13,775 bases of DNA from Collinsella sp. (GCA_019419625.1 DXZO01000069.1:106071-119845), one strand, 5' to 3'. Numbered from the stretch's first letter, positions 6,142 to 13,132 are shown. The notes: generated by a model from the sequence alone, not told the origin. Numbers and translations: made by a program.

Positions 6142-7095
6142 CTATTTACCGGCGGCGCGCAGGGCTACGTAGGCGGCACCGATGATGCCGGCGTCGTTGC
6201 CGAGCGAAGCGACCTTAATGGGCGTCTCGCGCGAGGCGGAAAGCGCGTACTGCTTAAAGTGCTCGCGAACCTTGTCGAGGTAGACATCGGCCGAGGCGGA
6301 GGCGCCGCCGCCGATGAGGAACATCTCGGGATCAACCACGTTGGCAATAAGCGCCAGTGCGCGGCCGAGATAGTCGGCCATGGTATCGGCCGCGGCCAGC
6401 GCGAGCTTGTCGCCCTCGCGGCAGGCCTGGAACACGTCCTTGGAATCGGAGGGGCCGGTCAGCTCGATGGGCTCGACGCCCGCCTTTTCGCACTCGGCAA
6501 GGTAGTTGCTCACCACGCCGGTGGCGCTGGAATACTGCTCCAGATGGCCATGGCCGCCGCAGCCGCAGGTGCGTTCCTCAGCCGGGTTCAGGCACATGTG
6601 GCCAATCTCGCCGCCGGCGCCCACAACGCCCGATACCACGTCGCCGTTAACGATAACGCCGCCGCCCACGCCGGTACCAATGGTGACCATCACCACGTTC
6701 TGTACGCCCTTGGCAGAGCCGAGCCAGGCCTCGCCCATGGCAGCGGCGTTGGCATCGTTCTCGTACTTAACGACCGCGTCGGGGCAGTGCTCCTGAATGG
6801 CGACTCTCAGCTCGGGCAGGTTAATGGCAATGTTGGCCTTGACCTTGGCATCGCCCGATGCCGGGATGGGGCACGGAACGGCCAGGCCAATACCCGCCAC
6901 AAAGGCGCGCGGAATCTGGGCCTTGGCGACCACCTGGTCGATAGCCTCGGTCACCGCGGCAAAGCCCGCAGCGTCAACAATAGGCGGCGTGGGCACGCTG
7001 GCCTTGGCCAGCAGGTTACCGTCCTCGTCGAACAGGCCCTCCTTAACCGAAGTGCCGCCGACGTCGATGCCGATGTAATACTGCTTAGGTTCCAT
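6142..7095 (-). CDS. ROK-family sugar kinase, probable glucokinase
   Basis: A 317-aa cytoplasmic ATP-dependent hexose kinase. N-terminal phosphate loop GIDVGGTSVK (Asp11), catalytic Asp114 in ENDANAAAMGE, TIGTGVGGGVI at 138, and sugar-binding GEIGH (Glu163, His166) are all present. The ROK zinc motif reads CGCGGHGHLE (177-186): the first two Cys are there but the usual third Cys is His184. Start taken at the ATG at 7095 (MEPKQYYIGID), with GAAAGG 9 nt upstream; an in-frame upstream ATG would add about nine residues with no good ribosome site. It follows the PTS genes on the same strand but after a strong terminator, so it has its own promoter. Context suggests it phosphorylates the free hexose released by the neighbouring phospho-glycosidase. 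Fructo- or mannokinase activity cannot be excluded. Confidence 0.92.
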   Translation of the reverse strand: MEPKQYYIGIDVGGTSVKEGLFDEDGNLLAKASVPTPPIVDAAGFAAVTEAIDQVVAKAQIPRAFVAGIGLAVPCPIPASGDAKVKANIAINLPELRVAIQEHCPDAVVKYENDANAAAMGEAWLGSAKGVQNVVMVTIGTGVGGGVIVNGDVVSGVVGAGGEIGHMCLNPAEERTCGCGGHGHLEQYSSATGVVSNYLAECEKAGVEPIELTGPSDSKDVFQACREGDKLALAAADTMADYLGRALALIANVVDPEMFLIGGGASASADVYLDKVREHFKQYALSASRETPIKVASLGNDAGIIGAAYVALRAAGK

Positions 7096-7150
7096 AGGAG
7101 CCCGCCTTTCTCGTTTAAACATTGCCTGTATGGTACCGCTCCCAAGGCAG

Positions 7151-7195
7151 AAACCTACCAAAAAGGGACAGGTTTGTTTTGGCAGGTTTTATCTG
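7151..7195 (+). repeat. Palindromic intergenic element (copy B) upstream of the ROK gene
   Basis: AAACCTACCAAAA (7151-7163) and TTTTGGCAGGTTT (7177-7189) are inverted arms with 12 of 13 matches. The 24-nt core 7165-7188 matches 21 of 24 bases with 11044-11067 in front of the glycosidase gene. This identifies a short palindromic repeat shared by two intergenic regions. Confidence 0.75.
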
Positions 7196-7248
7196 TGAAA
7201 ACGCAAACGACCGCTCAAAAGGTCACGCAGGGCCTTCGCCAAATATAA

Positions 7249-7279
7249 GGGCGCCGGGAGGCGGAGACTCCCGGCGCCC
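7249..7279 (-). terminator. Intrinsic terminator of the PTS operon
   Basis: Perfect 12-bp GC-rich stem (GGGCGCCGGGAG at 7249-7260 with its complement at 7268-7279) and a 7-nt loop. On the minus strand it is followed by TTATATTT. It lies 58 nt after the EIIA stop codon and separates the PTS genes from the ROK gene. Confidence 0.85.
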
Positions 7280-7336
7280 GTCAAAGGGACTGTGTTGTCT
7301 GTTGGACCGCACGGTCCGTGGCGGCAATAACGCCGA

Positions 7337-7669
7337 CTAGGCCTTAAGTGCCTGCAGCTGCTTGTGGATCTCGATGAGCTCCGTCGCCATGACGCGCATG
7401 GTCTCGGTGCCGGCCATCTGGTCCTCGGCATGCAGCAGAATCAGCGGGGCCTCGCCGTTACGCTCGCCGTTGGCCTCCTTTTTGAGGAGCCCCATATGGA
7501 CATCGTGACCGCCGTTATAGGCCTCGTCGCCCTGCTTGATAAGCTCCTCGGCGGCGTCAAAATCGCCTTCCTTGGCCTTTTGCACGGCATTGATGTACAT
7601 GCTCTTGGCGGTACCGACGTAGCTGATGATCTCAAAGCAGGTCATCTGCAGTTCGTTCATATCCTCCAT
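7337..7669 (-). CDS. PTS lactose/cellobiose-family EIIA
   Basis: A 110-aa cytoplasmic phosphocarrier of the lactose/cellobiose PTS family. It takes phosphate from HPr on a His and passes it to EIIB; it works as a helical trimer. The motif LLHAEDQM carries the expected phospho-His80, and Asp83 matches the family's metal-binding Asp. The N-terminus FEIISYVGTAKSMYINAV is typical. Length is normal for the family. Start at ATG 7669, nine nt after the EIIB stop, with AGGTG about 6 nt upstream. A GTG abutting the EIIB stop (7678) and an ATG at 7660 directly after GGAGG are alternatives. Last gene of the operon. Confidence 0.94.
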   Translation of the reverse strand: MEDMNELQMTCFEIISYVGTAKSMYINAVQKAKEGDFDAAEELIKQGDEAYNGGHDVHMGLLKKEANGERNGEAPLILLHAEDQMAGTETMRVMATELIEIHKQLQALKA

Positions 7670-7678
7670 GCGGAGCAC

Positions 7679-7981
7679 CTAGCCCATCACGCTGACGCAG
7701 TGGTCGATGATGCCGGCAGCGTTCATGCGGCCGTAGTCGACCATGTTGATGACCTCGACCGGGAAACGACCGGCGGCCTCCTTCTCAAAATCGCCCTTGG
7801 TGTAGCCGATCTGCGGGCCAAGCAGCAACATGTCGCACTCGTCCAGGTGATCGTGGGCCTCGTTCATGGGACGAGCCTCGACCTCAATATCCAGACCACG
7901 GTTTGCAACCTCGGCCTGCATCTTCTGGACCAGCAGGCTCGTGGACATACCGGCATTGCAGCAGAGCATGATCTTCTTCAT
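7679..7981 (-). CDS. PTS cellobiose-family EIIB
   Basis: A 100-aa cytoplasmic EIIB of the lactose/cellobiose family. MLCCNAGMSTSLLVQKM holds the phospho-Cys (Cys8) followed by the N-x-G-M-S-T-S P-loop-like turn. The rest (DMLLLGPQIGYTKGDF, PVEVINMVDYGRMNA) is typical. It passes phosphate from EIIA to the sugar bound by EIIC. AAGGAGG lies directly upstream of the ATG. It is 160 nt downstream of EIIC, and a strong hairpin lies in that gap, so its mRNA may be processed or differentially stable compared with EIIC. Confidence 0.95.
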   Translation of the reverse strand: MKKIMLCCNAGMSTSLLVQKMQAEVANRGLDIEVEARPMNEAHDHLDECDMLLLGPQIGYTKGDFEKEAAGRFPVEVINMVDYGRMNAAGIIDHCVSVMG

Positions 7982-8081
7982 GGTTTCCTCCTTATAACTG
8001 CGCGGCGCGCAGACGACGACTGGCTGTATTCCTCGCGGTTATTGTGCCCACCCCCTGCATCTTTGCACAAGGGAGAGAGCC

Positions 8082-8112
8082 GCGGGCACCGGCACCGCGT
8101 ACCGGTGCCCGC
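8082..8112 (-). other. Intercistronic hairpin between EIIC and EIIB
   Basis: GCGGGCACCGG (8082-8092) and its perfect complement (8102-8112) form an 11-bp stem with a 9-nt loop, 30 nt after the EIIC stop. There is no T-run on the minus strand, so it is not a convincing terminator. An mRNA 3' stabiliser or partial terminator is more likely. Confidence 0.65.
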
Positions 8113-8141
8113 AACGGTGAAAGGGACGAACGTTTGGCGTT

Positions 8142-9485
8142 CTACTCAGCGAGAGCCTCCTGCTTGGCGATTGCCTTCTCGGAAATCTTCATAAAGGGCA
8201 GGTAGACGGCCATGCCAATGACAATCTCGAGAGCCTGCCACACGCCAGCGCGCCAGTCAAAGCCCGTAGCGAGCAGGGCATTGACGACGGGAGGCATAGT
8301 CCAGGGCACCTGGGCGATGCAGGGGCTGATGATGCCTGCGCAGGTAAGGCCATAGGTGATGCCGATGAACAGGTCGGGAAGAAGAACGAACGGGATCATG
8401 AGCGGCAGGTTGTACACGATGGGGTAACCGTAGATAACCGGCTCGTTGATGTTGAACAGACCAGGCAGGATAGCCATCTTGGAAACGGTCTCGGAAGCCT
8501 TGTTCTTGGAGAACAGGAGCGTGTCGAGCAGGAGCATGAGGGTGCAGCCCGAGCCACCGATGAGGGCGAAGCTGTTAACGATCTGCATGTTCATGTAGTG
8601 ATCGGGCTGGATGGTGCCACCGGCGGCAAAGGTAGCCATGTTGTCGACGATGAGCATGGTCAGGATCGGCTCGACGGTAGCGCCAGAGATGGTGGACTGG
8701 TGAATACCGACGCAGAACAGCAGGTTGGCAAGGGTGTAGATGAGGATAACAGCCCACGGACCGGCGTTCATGATGCTCTTGAGCGGGTTGGAGATGCACG
8801 TGGAGATGATGGCGCACAGATCGGTGCCGGCGCACACGGCGAGCAGGGCTGCGGCAAGAGCGAAAATCGCGAGGTTGAGCAGCATCGGGATCATGACGTT
8901 GAAGGAGTTGGAGACCGCGGGGGGCACGCCCTCGCCCAGTTTAACCTTGAGCTTCTCGACGCCAGAAATCTTGATGAAGAGCGAGACGGAGAGCAGGGCG
9001 ATGATAATAGCCGAGAACAGACCGTTGGTGCCGGTGTTGGTAGTCGAAAGGGCGCCCGTGACCTCGGCGGAGGTGATCTTGTCGGTGAGCAGCGGGCTCG
9101 TGGCGGCAAGCGTGGCGGTGATCTGTTGCGGCATCATGATGACGAAAGCAGAGATAGCGACGACCACGCAAGCGAGCGGGTTATCGAAACGCTTGTTCTT
9201 AGCGAGGCTGTAGCCAATCAATCCGGCCAAGATAATGGCAGAGACGTTGAGGGTGCCCAGCGTAATCGCCGAACCCCACGTCTGAAGGTTGGCAAGGCCC
9301 GCCGCATCGAGCGGGAACAGGGGGAACACGACGTTGTTAATAAGAACCGCGATACCCGCAAGGATATAGAGCGGCGTGATGGTCGCGAAGGCATCACGCA
9401 GGGAACGCAGGTGAACCTGGTTTCCCACCTTCGCAGAGACCTCGGCAAACTTGTCGAGGAAGCTCTTTCCATTGTCACTGGCCAT
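8142..9485 (-). CDS. PTS cellobiose/lichenan-family EIIC permease
   Basis: A 447-aa inner-membrane permease of the PTS EIIC lactose/cellobiose family (CelB/LicC/GmuC type), which moves the disaccharide inward while EIIB phosphorylates it. About ten hydrophobic segments are visible, for example ITPLYILAGIAVLINNVVF, VIMMPQQITATLAATSPL and FALAAALLAVCAG. Family hallmarks are GEGVPPAVSNSF at 184-195, VGIHQS near 259 and NINEPVIYGYPIVYNLPL at 345-362, the conserved sugar-binding N-x-NEP segment. AGGAG lies about 6 nt before the ATG. It is 120 nt downstream of the glycosidase gene on the same strand. Exact substrate within the beta-glucoside/beta-mannoside range cannot be read from the sequence. 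Confidence 0.95.
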   Translation of the reverse strand: MASDNGKSFLDKFAEVSAKVGNQVHLRSLRDAFATITPLYILAGIAVLINNVVFPLFPLDAAGLANLQTWGSAITLGTLNVSAIILAGLIGYSLAKNKRFDNPLACVVVAISAFVIMMPQQITATLAATSPLLTDKITSAEVTGALSTTNTGTNGLFSAIIIALLSVSLFIKISGVEKLKVKLGEGVPPAVSNSFNVMIPMLLNLAIFALAAALLAVCAGTDLCAIISTCISNPLKSIMNAGPWAVILIYTLANLLFCVGIHQSTISGATVEPILTMLIVDNMATFAAGGTIQPDHYMNMQIVNSFALIGGSGCTLMLLLDTLLFSKNKASETVSKMAILPGLFNINEPVIYGYPIVYNLPLMIPFVLLPDLFIGITYGLTCAGIISPCIAQVPWTMPPVVNALLATGFDWRAGVWQALEIVIGMAVYLPFMKISEKAIAKQEALAE

Positions 9486-9567
9486 GATTGCTCCTAACTT
9501 TCAAATCCGGCCTTTTCCTATGCGCACGGTGGTCTGTCGCCCTCTGCCACCAGATGTGCCATGTGTT

Positions 9568-9602
9568 GCGCGCGGCGGCGCGCGGTCCGGGCGTTCGCCC
9601 GG
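9568..9602 (-). other. Tandem intercistronic hairpins between the glycosidase gene and EIIC
   Basis: CCGGGCG and CGCCCGG (9587-9602) form a 7-nt-arm palindrome 3 nt after the glycosidase stop codon. Directly next to it on the EIIC side a GCGCG...CGCGC palindrome lies at 9568-9583. No T-run follows. Likely role is mRNA 3'-end protection or partial termination; inferred. Confidence 0.55.
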
Positions 9603-9605
9603 TCG

Positions 9606-11006
9606 CTAATCAACCACGTGGGTCGTGGCGACCTGTTTGAGCCAGGCTGCCGACTTCTTAAGGCGGCGCTTGTAGCCGTCCATAAGGTCGACCTCGACAA
9701 AACCGTAACGGTTCTTAAAGGCATTCGCCCAAGACCAATTATCGATAACGGCCCAATAATGGTATCCGCGGCACTTGGCGCCCTCGGCAATTGCCTTGGC
9801 CACCCACTCCAGGTGCTGACGTACAAAGTCGACGCGGTAGTCATCCTGGATGGTTCCTTCGGCGTCACGGTTCTTGTATTCGTCCATGATGCCGATGCCG
9901 TTCTCGGAAACGAACCACTCAAGGTCGGGGTAGTTTTTAGCGCAGTCCATGCCAAAGTCGTAGAGGCCCTGCGGGTAGATCTCCCAGCCACGGCTCTCGT
10001 TCATAACGGCGTCGGGCCATACGTACTCGTCGGCAAAGTGCGGCAGGCCGTACTGGTCGACCTTGCTCGCCGGCGCCTGGACGCGCGTGGGGTGGTAGTA
10101 GTTGCAGCCGAGCCAGTCGACAACACCCTGCTTGAGAATCTCTTGGTCGCCGGCACGGAGCGGGAGCTTAACGCCGCCCTCGGCCAAGGTGTCGAGCACG
10201 TCGGCAGGAAGCTCGCCCTTGGTAATAAGGTCGAGCCACCAGCGATTGTTGATGCCGCTGGTCATACGCACGGCCTCGAGGTCTGCCTCGCTGGGGTTCT
10301 CCTTGGTATAGACCGGGGTAAAGCAGTTGATCATGCCGATCTTGGCATCGGCGCGAATAACGCCCTCGTCATAGGCCTTACGGTAGTTGGCCACGGCCAG
10401 AGCGTGCGCCAGCGAAATGTGATACTGCACGGTGCGGGCGCGGCTAAAGTCGTGGAGCTGCGGGAACCACACGCCCTCCTGATAGCGCTGTTCGGGCTCG
10501 ACGATGGGCTCGTTAAAGGTGAACCAGTACTTAATCTCCTGGCCAAACTCGTGGAAGGCGACGTCGGCGTAATGCGCGTAAGCCTCAACGACCTCGCGGC
10601 TCTCCCAGCCGCCACGGTTAAAGAGGTAGGTGGGCATGTCAAAGTGGTACAAGTTGACAAACGGCTCCAAGCCGGCCTCGCGAGAGGCGCGGAACAGCTC
10701 GTGATACCACGCAGCACCCTCCTCGTTGAGGTTGCCGTCGGCATCGAGCAGACGGCTCCACTGGATGGAAGTGCGATAGGTATTCAGGCCCAAGTCCTTC
10801 AAAATGCGAAAGTCTTCCTGGTACTTGGCCATAAAGTCATTGCCGGCATAAGAGCCAACGCAGTTGTAGAACGAACCCAGATCCTGGATGGACCAGGTGT
10901 CCCACAGGTTCTCGAGCTTGCCGCCCTGGTTCCACTGACCCTCAGTCTGTGGGCCGGACATTGCAGCGCCAAAGAAGAAGTCGCTGGGCAGCTGATACTG
11001 AGCCAT
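9606..11006 (-). CDS. GH1 6-phospho-beta-glycosidase
   Basis: A 466-aa cytoplasmic glycoside hydrolase family 1 enzyme. It should cleave the phosphorylated disaccharide delivered by the adjacent PTS into a hexose-6-phosphate and a free hexose. Acid/base Glu166 is in TFNEP and nucleophile Glu368 in SENG; YHFDMP at 120-125 and SIQWSR at 80 are also typical. The segment NWSWANAFKNRYG (423-435) has Ser where unphosphorylated-substrate beta-glucosidases have Glu. It resembles the phosphate-binding loop of LacG/BglA-type enzymes, though the Lys is offset by one. Start is the ATG at 11006 with GAGGA 5 nt upstream; a TTG codon just before it is unlikely to be used. First gene of the glycosidase-EIIC-EIIB-EIIA operon. 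Phospho-beta-glucosidase or phospho-beta-mannosidase are both possible. Confidence 0.94.
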   Translation of the reverse strand: MAQYQLPSDFFFGAAMSGPQTEGQWNQGGKLENLWDTWSIQDLGSFYNCVGSYAGNDFMAKYQEDFRILKDLGLNTYRTSIQWSRLLDADGNLNEEGAAWYHELFRASREAGLEPFVNLYHFDMPTYLFNRGGWESREVVEAYAHYADVAFHEFGQEIKYWFTFNEPIVEPEQRYQEGVWFPQLHDFSRARTVQYHISLAHALAVANYRKAYDEGVIRADAKIGMINCFTPVYTKENPSEADLEAVRMTSGINNRWWLDLITKGELPADVLDTLAEGGVKLPLRAGDQEILKQGVVDWLGCNYYHPTRVQAPASKVDQYGLPHFADEYVWPDAVMNESRGWEIYPQGLYDFGMDCAKNYPDLEWFVSENGIGIMDEYKNRDAEGTIQDDYRVDFVRQHLEWVAKAIAEGAKCRGYHYWAVIDNWSWANAFKNRYGFVEVDLMDGYKRRLKKSAAWLKQVATTHVVD

Positions 11007-11040
11007 CAAAGTCCTCGCTTTCGTGTTCTAGAGCTTTCGG

Positions 11041-11130
11041 TTGGAGACGGGTTTGCTTTGGCAGGTTATCCGGCGCGGGCGCGCACCGGTTTTCCGGATA
11101 TCCGACCTACCAAAACAAATCCGTCTCCAA
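11041..11130 (-). repeat. Long imperfect inverted repeat in the glycosidase operon leader (copy C)
   Basis: Arms 11041-11066 and 11105-11130 are inverted repeats with 23 of 26 matches. Inside them TATCCGG (11067-11073) and CCGGATA (11094-11100) form a second perfect 7-bp step. Two of the three outer mismatches become G-U pairs only if the RNA is read on the minus strand, the direction of the glycosidase operon. The arm core is shared with 7165-7188. It lies between the predicted promoter and the ribosome site. Confidence 0.85.
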
Positions 11131-11172
11131 ACAGCACAAGCAAACGCCAATGCATCTCGCTTGTTGTCTGTA

Positions 11173-11200
11173 ACTATAGCGCTCTAATTTTCTGTGTAAA
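11173..11200 (-). promoter_or_regulatory. Promoter of the glycosidase-PTS operon
   Basis: On the minus strand a -35 box TTTACA (11200-11195), 16-bp spacer and -10 box TATAGT (11178-11173). This is the best promoter match in the window, in an AT-rich stretch unlike the surrounding GC-rich DNA. Predicted start of transcription near 11166 gives a leader of about 160 nt that holds the long inverted repeat. Confidence 0.7.
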
Positions 11201-11230
11201 GCGTCTTTTTCATTTTTCTTTATCGAACTT

Positions 11231-11242
11231 CTTTCATGAAAG
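11231..11242. promoter_or_regulatory. Candidate GntR-regulator operator
   Basis: CTTTCATGAAAG is a perfect 12-bp palindrome between the two divergent promoters, about 30 bp upstream of the glycosidase -35 and about 25 bp upstream of the GntR-gene -10. A second, smaller symmetric site, AGTAggtaTACT, overlaps the GntR-gene -10 at 11261-11272. Either could be the operator; inference only. Confidence 0.4.
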
Positions 11243-11260
11243 CCATATGGATGCTTTTTA

Positions 11261-11272
11261 AGTAGGTATACT
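11261..11272 (+). promoter_or_regulatory. Candidate -10 of the GntR-manA unit
   Basis: TATACT at 11267-11272 lies 36 nt before the GntR start codon, with a predicted transcription start near 11279. No good -35 is seen. The box is part of the symmetric sequence AGTAggtaTACT, which would allow autoregulation. Confidence 0.45.
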
Positions 11273-11308
11273 CTCTTTATATCGACGCAAATATGAAGGG
11301 AGGATTGC

Positions 11309-12028
11309 ATGATTCCCAAATACGAGGCGATAGCTGCAGATATCCGTCGAAGCATCGAGGACGGCGCCCTTAAGCCGGGCGATAAGTTGCCCACCGTCGT
11401 TGAGTTCTGTGAGCTCTATAGCGTTTCCAAAATCACCGTCAAACGAGCGATTGAGCAGATCACCGAGGAAGGCCTTATTACTAGCCGGCGCGGATCGGGC
11501 ACCTACGTCAAGGACACGGCGGGGCTTCCCGGCCAGGTGTTTTTCCAAGGCAAGAACGACCGTGCCCAAGGCTTTTCGTACGAGCATCGCGGGGAGAAAG
11601 TGACCTCGGTGGTCTACGATTTCTCGATCGTCAATCCGCCGGCAGAGGTTGCGACCCAGCTGGGAATGGCCGAAGACGACTTTGCCTATCACATCGTGCG
11701 CGTACGCGAGGTCGATGGTCAGCCCATCGTTATTGAGTACACCTATATGCCACTCGAGCTGATTCCGGGTCTTAAGAAAAAAGACCTGTACGCATCGATC
11801 TACAGCTTCATCCGCGAGCAGTGCGGACTCAAGATCTCGAGTTTCCACCGCACCATTCGCGCTGTCGCGGCAACTGAAGAAGAGGCTGAGCGCCTGGATA
11901 CCAAACCCGGCTCTCCCCTGCTCGAACTCAACCAGATTGGCTTCTTGGATAGCGGCACCGCGTTTGAATATTCTGTCTCGCACAACGTAGGCGACCGCTT
12001 TGAGCTGCACAACGTAACGCTGGCCTAG
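11309..12028 (+). CDS. GntR-family transcriptional regulator with UTRA domain (HutC/GmuR type)
   Basis: A 239-aa DNA-binding regulator. Residues 1-70 are the GntR winged helix: YEAIAADIRRSIEDG, LKPGDKLPT, a recognition helix in VSKITVKRAIEQ, and the wing RRGSGTYV. From about 85 to 232 it has the UTRA ligand-binding domain (VVYDFSIVNPPAEVA, VREVDGQPIVIEYTYMPLEL, GSPLLELNQIGF), which in relatives binds a sugar phosphate and releases DNA. GGGAGG lies 6 nt before the ATG. It is divergent from the glycosidase-PTS operon and directly upstream of manA, so it most likely represses both units until the phosphorylated sugar appears. Effector is unknown; cellobiose-6-P, mannobiose-6-P or glucose/mannose-6-P are candidates by context. 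Confidence 0.94.
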   Translation: MIPKYEAIAADIRRSIEDGALKPGDKLPTVVEFCELYSVSKITVKRAIEQITEEGLITSRRGSGTYVKDTAGLPGQVFFQGKNDRAQGFSYEHRGEKVTSVVYDFSIVNPPAEVATQLGMAEDDFAYHIVRVREVDGQPIVIEYTYMPLELIPGLKKKDLYASIYSFIREQCGLKISSFHRTIRAVAATEEEAERLDTKPGSPLLELNQIGFLDSGTAFEYSVSHNVGDRFELHNVTLA

Positions 12029-12100
12029 TTTTGTAATCCGGTGGGTGCTCGTTTTGAGCTGTCTTACGCGGCACCCGCACAACCTTATGGGAGTATGCAC

Positions 12101-13033
12101 ATGTCCGATTTGATTAAACTCACGCCGATCTTCCACGAGAAGATCTGGGGCGGCCGCCAGCTGGAGACCGTGTTTGGCTATGACATTCCCGAGGGTCCCA
12201 TCGGTGAGTGCTGGGCCATCTCGGCCCATCCCAACGGCGACTGCCAGATTGCGGAGGGCCCGTATACAGGCCACACGCTTTCGTGGCTGTGGGCCGAGCA
12301 CCGCGAGCTCTTTGGCAATTGCGAGGGCAAGGAGTTCCCGCTGCTCATTAAGATTCTGGACGCCAAGGACGACCTTTCGATCCAGATTCACCCCAACGAC
12401 GAGTACGCCGCCGAGCACGAGAACGGCAGCCTGGGCAAAACCGAGTGCTGGTATGTACTGGACTGCGAGCCCGGTGCCACGATCATCGTCGGCCAGCGCG
12501 CGCACGACCGCACCGAGGCTGCGCAGATGATCGAGGAGGGCCGTTGGAACGAGATGCTCAACGTGTTGCCGATCCACAAGGGCGACTTTTTCCAGATTGA
12601 TTCCGGTACCGTCCACGCCATCAAGACCGGCACGCTCATTTTGGAGACGCAGCAGTCGAGCGACGTGACGTATCGCCTGTACGACTACGACCGTCCCGGT
12701 ACCGACGGCAAACTGCGTCCCCTGCACATTGAGCAGAGCCTCGACTGCATCGATTTCGACGTTCAGGCTCCGACCGACGGCACGGTGACCGCGCCCGAGG
12801 TCGATGGCGTGACCGAGCTCGAGTCTAACTCCTGCTACACCGTCGATCGCGTGCGCGTCGACGGCAGCAAGACCCTCGACCAGCGCTGGCCCTTCATGTG
12901 CCTGTCAGTCATCGACGGCGAAGGCACCGTCTGCGGCGAGCCCGTTCACAAGGGCAGCCACCTGCTGGCTCCGAGCACCGTCAGCTCCATCGACCTCGAA
13001 GGCAAGATGGAACTGATCATCAGCCACCTGTAA
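12101..13033 (+). CDS. manA: Mannose-6-phosphate isomerase, class I
   Basis: A 310-aa zinc-dependent cytoplasmic enzyme converting mannose-6-phosphate to fructose-6-phosphate. It is the short bacterial class I form (Bacillus ManA/Pmi/GmuF-like). The zinc ligands are visible: IQIHPND (Gln95, His97), KTECWYVLD (Glu115) and GTVHAI (His172). Arg192 in TYRLYDYDR is the expected catalytic arginine, and KIWGGRQL at the N-terminus is typical. Start is the ATG at 12101 with GGGAG 7 nt upstream; the frame is open further up to 12041, but those residues do not resemble the family. It starts 72 nt after the GntR gene with no terminator between, so the two are probably co-transcribed. This links it to the neighbouring PTS-glycosidase system. 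Confidence 0.95.
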   Translation: MSDLIKLTPIFHEKIWGGRQLETVFGYDIPEGPIGECWAISAHPNGDCQIAEGPYTGHTLSWLWAEHRELFGNCEGKEFPLLIKILDAKDDLSIQIHPNDEYAAEHENGSLGKTECWYVLDCEPGATIIVGQRAHDRTEAAQMIEEGRWNEMLNVLPIHKGDFFQIDSGTVHAIKTGTLILETQQSSDVTYRLYDYDRPGTDGKLRPLHIEQSLDCIDFDVQAPTDGTVTAPEVDGVTELESNSCYTVDRVRVDGSKTLDQRWPFMCLSVIDGEGTVCGEPVHKGSHLLAPSTVSSIDLEGKMELIISHL

Positions 13034-13098
13034 GCTACCGATCCCCGAACGCTCGCCGGGATGGGCGCGGGGTTGGAACAACAATCTAAGACGCAACA

Positions 13099-13132
13099 AG
13101 GGGCTCCCCCGTCTATGTACGGGAGAGCCCCT
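13099..13132 (+). terminator. Intrinsic terminator of the GntR-manA unit
   Basis: GGGGCTC (13100-13106) pairs with GAGCCCC (13125-13131); after one mismatch CCCGT pairs with ACGGG around the loop CTATGT. A T-rich stretch follows (ACTCGTATCTATTT). It lies 66 nt after the manA stop. Confidence 0.75.

Noticed and set aside
9561..11261. A 566-codon open frame on the plus strand opposite the GH1 gene
   Set aside because: Antisense of a gene with intact catalytic motifs; product resembles no protein family and the start has no ribosome site.
11258..12727. A 489-codon open frame on the minus strand opposite the GntR gene and manA
   Set aside because: Antisense of two well-supported genes, running through their intergenic gap; composition artefact.
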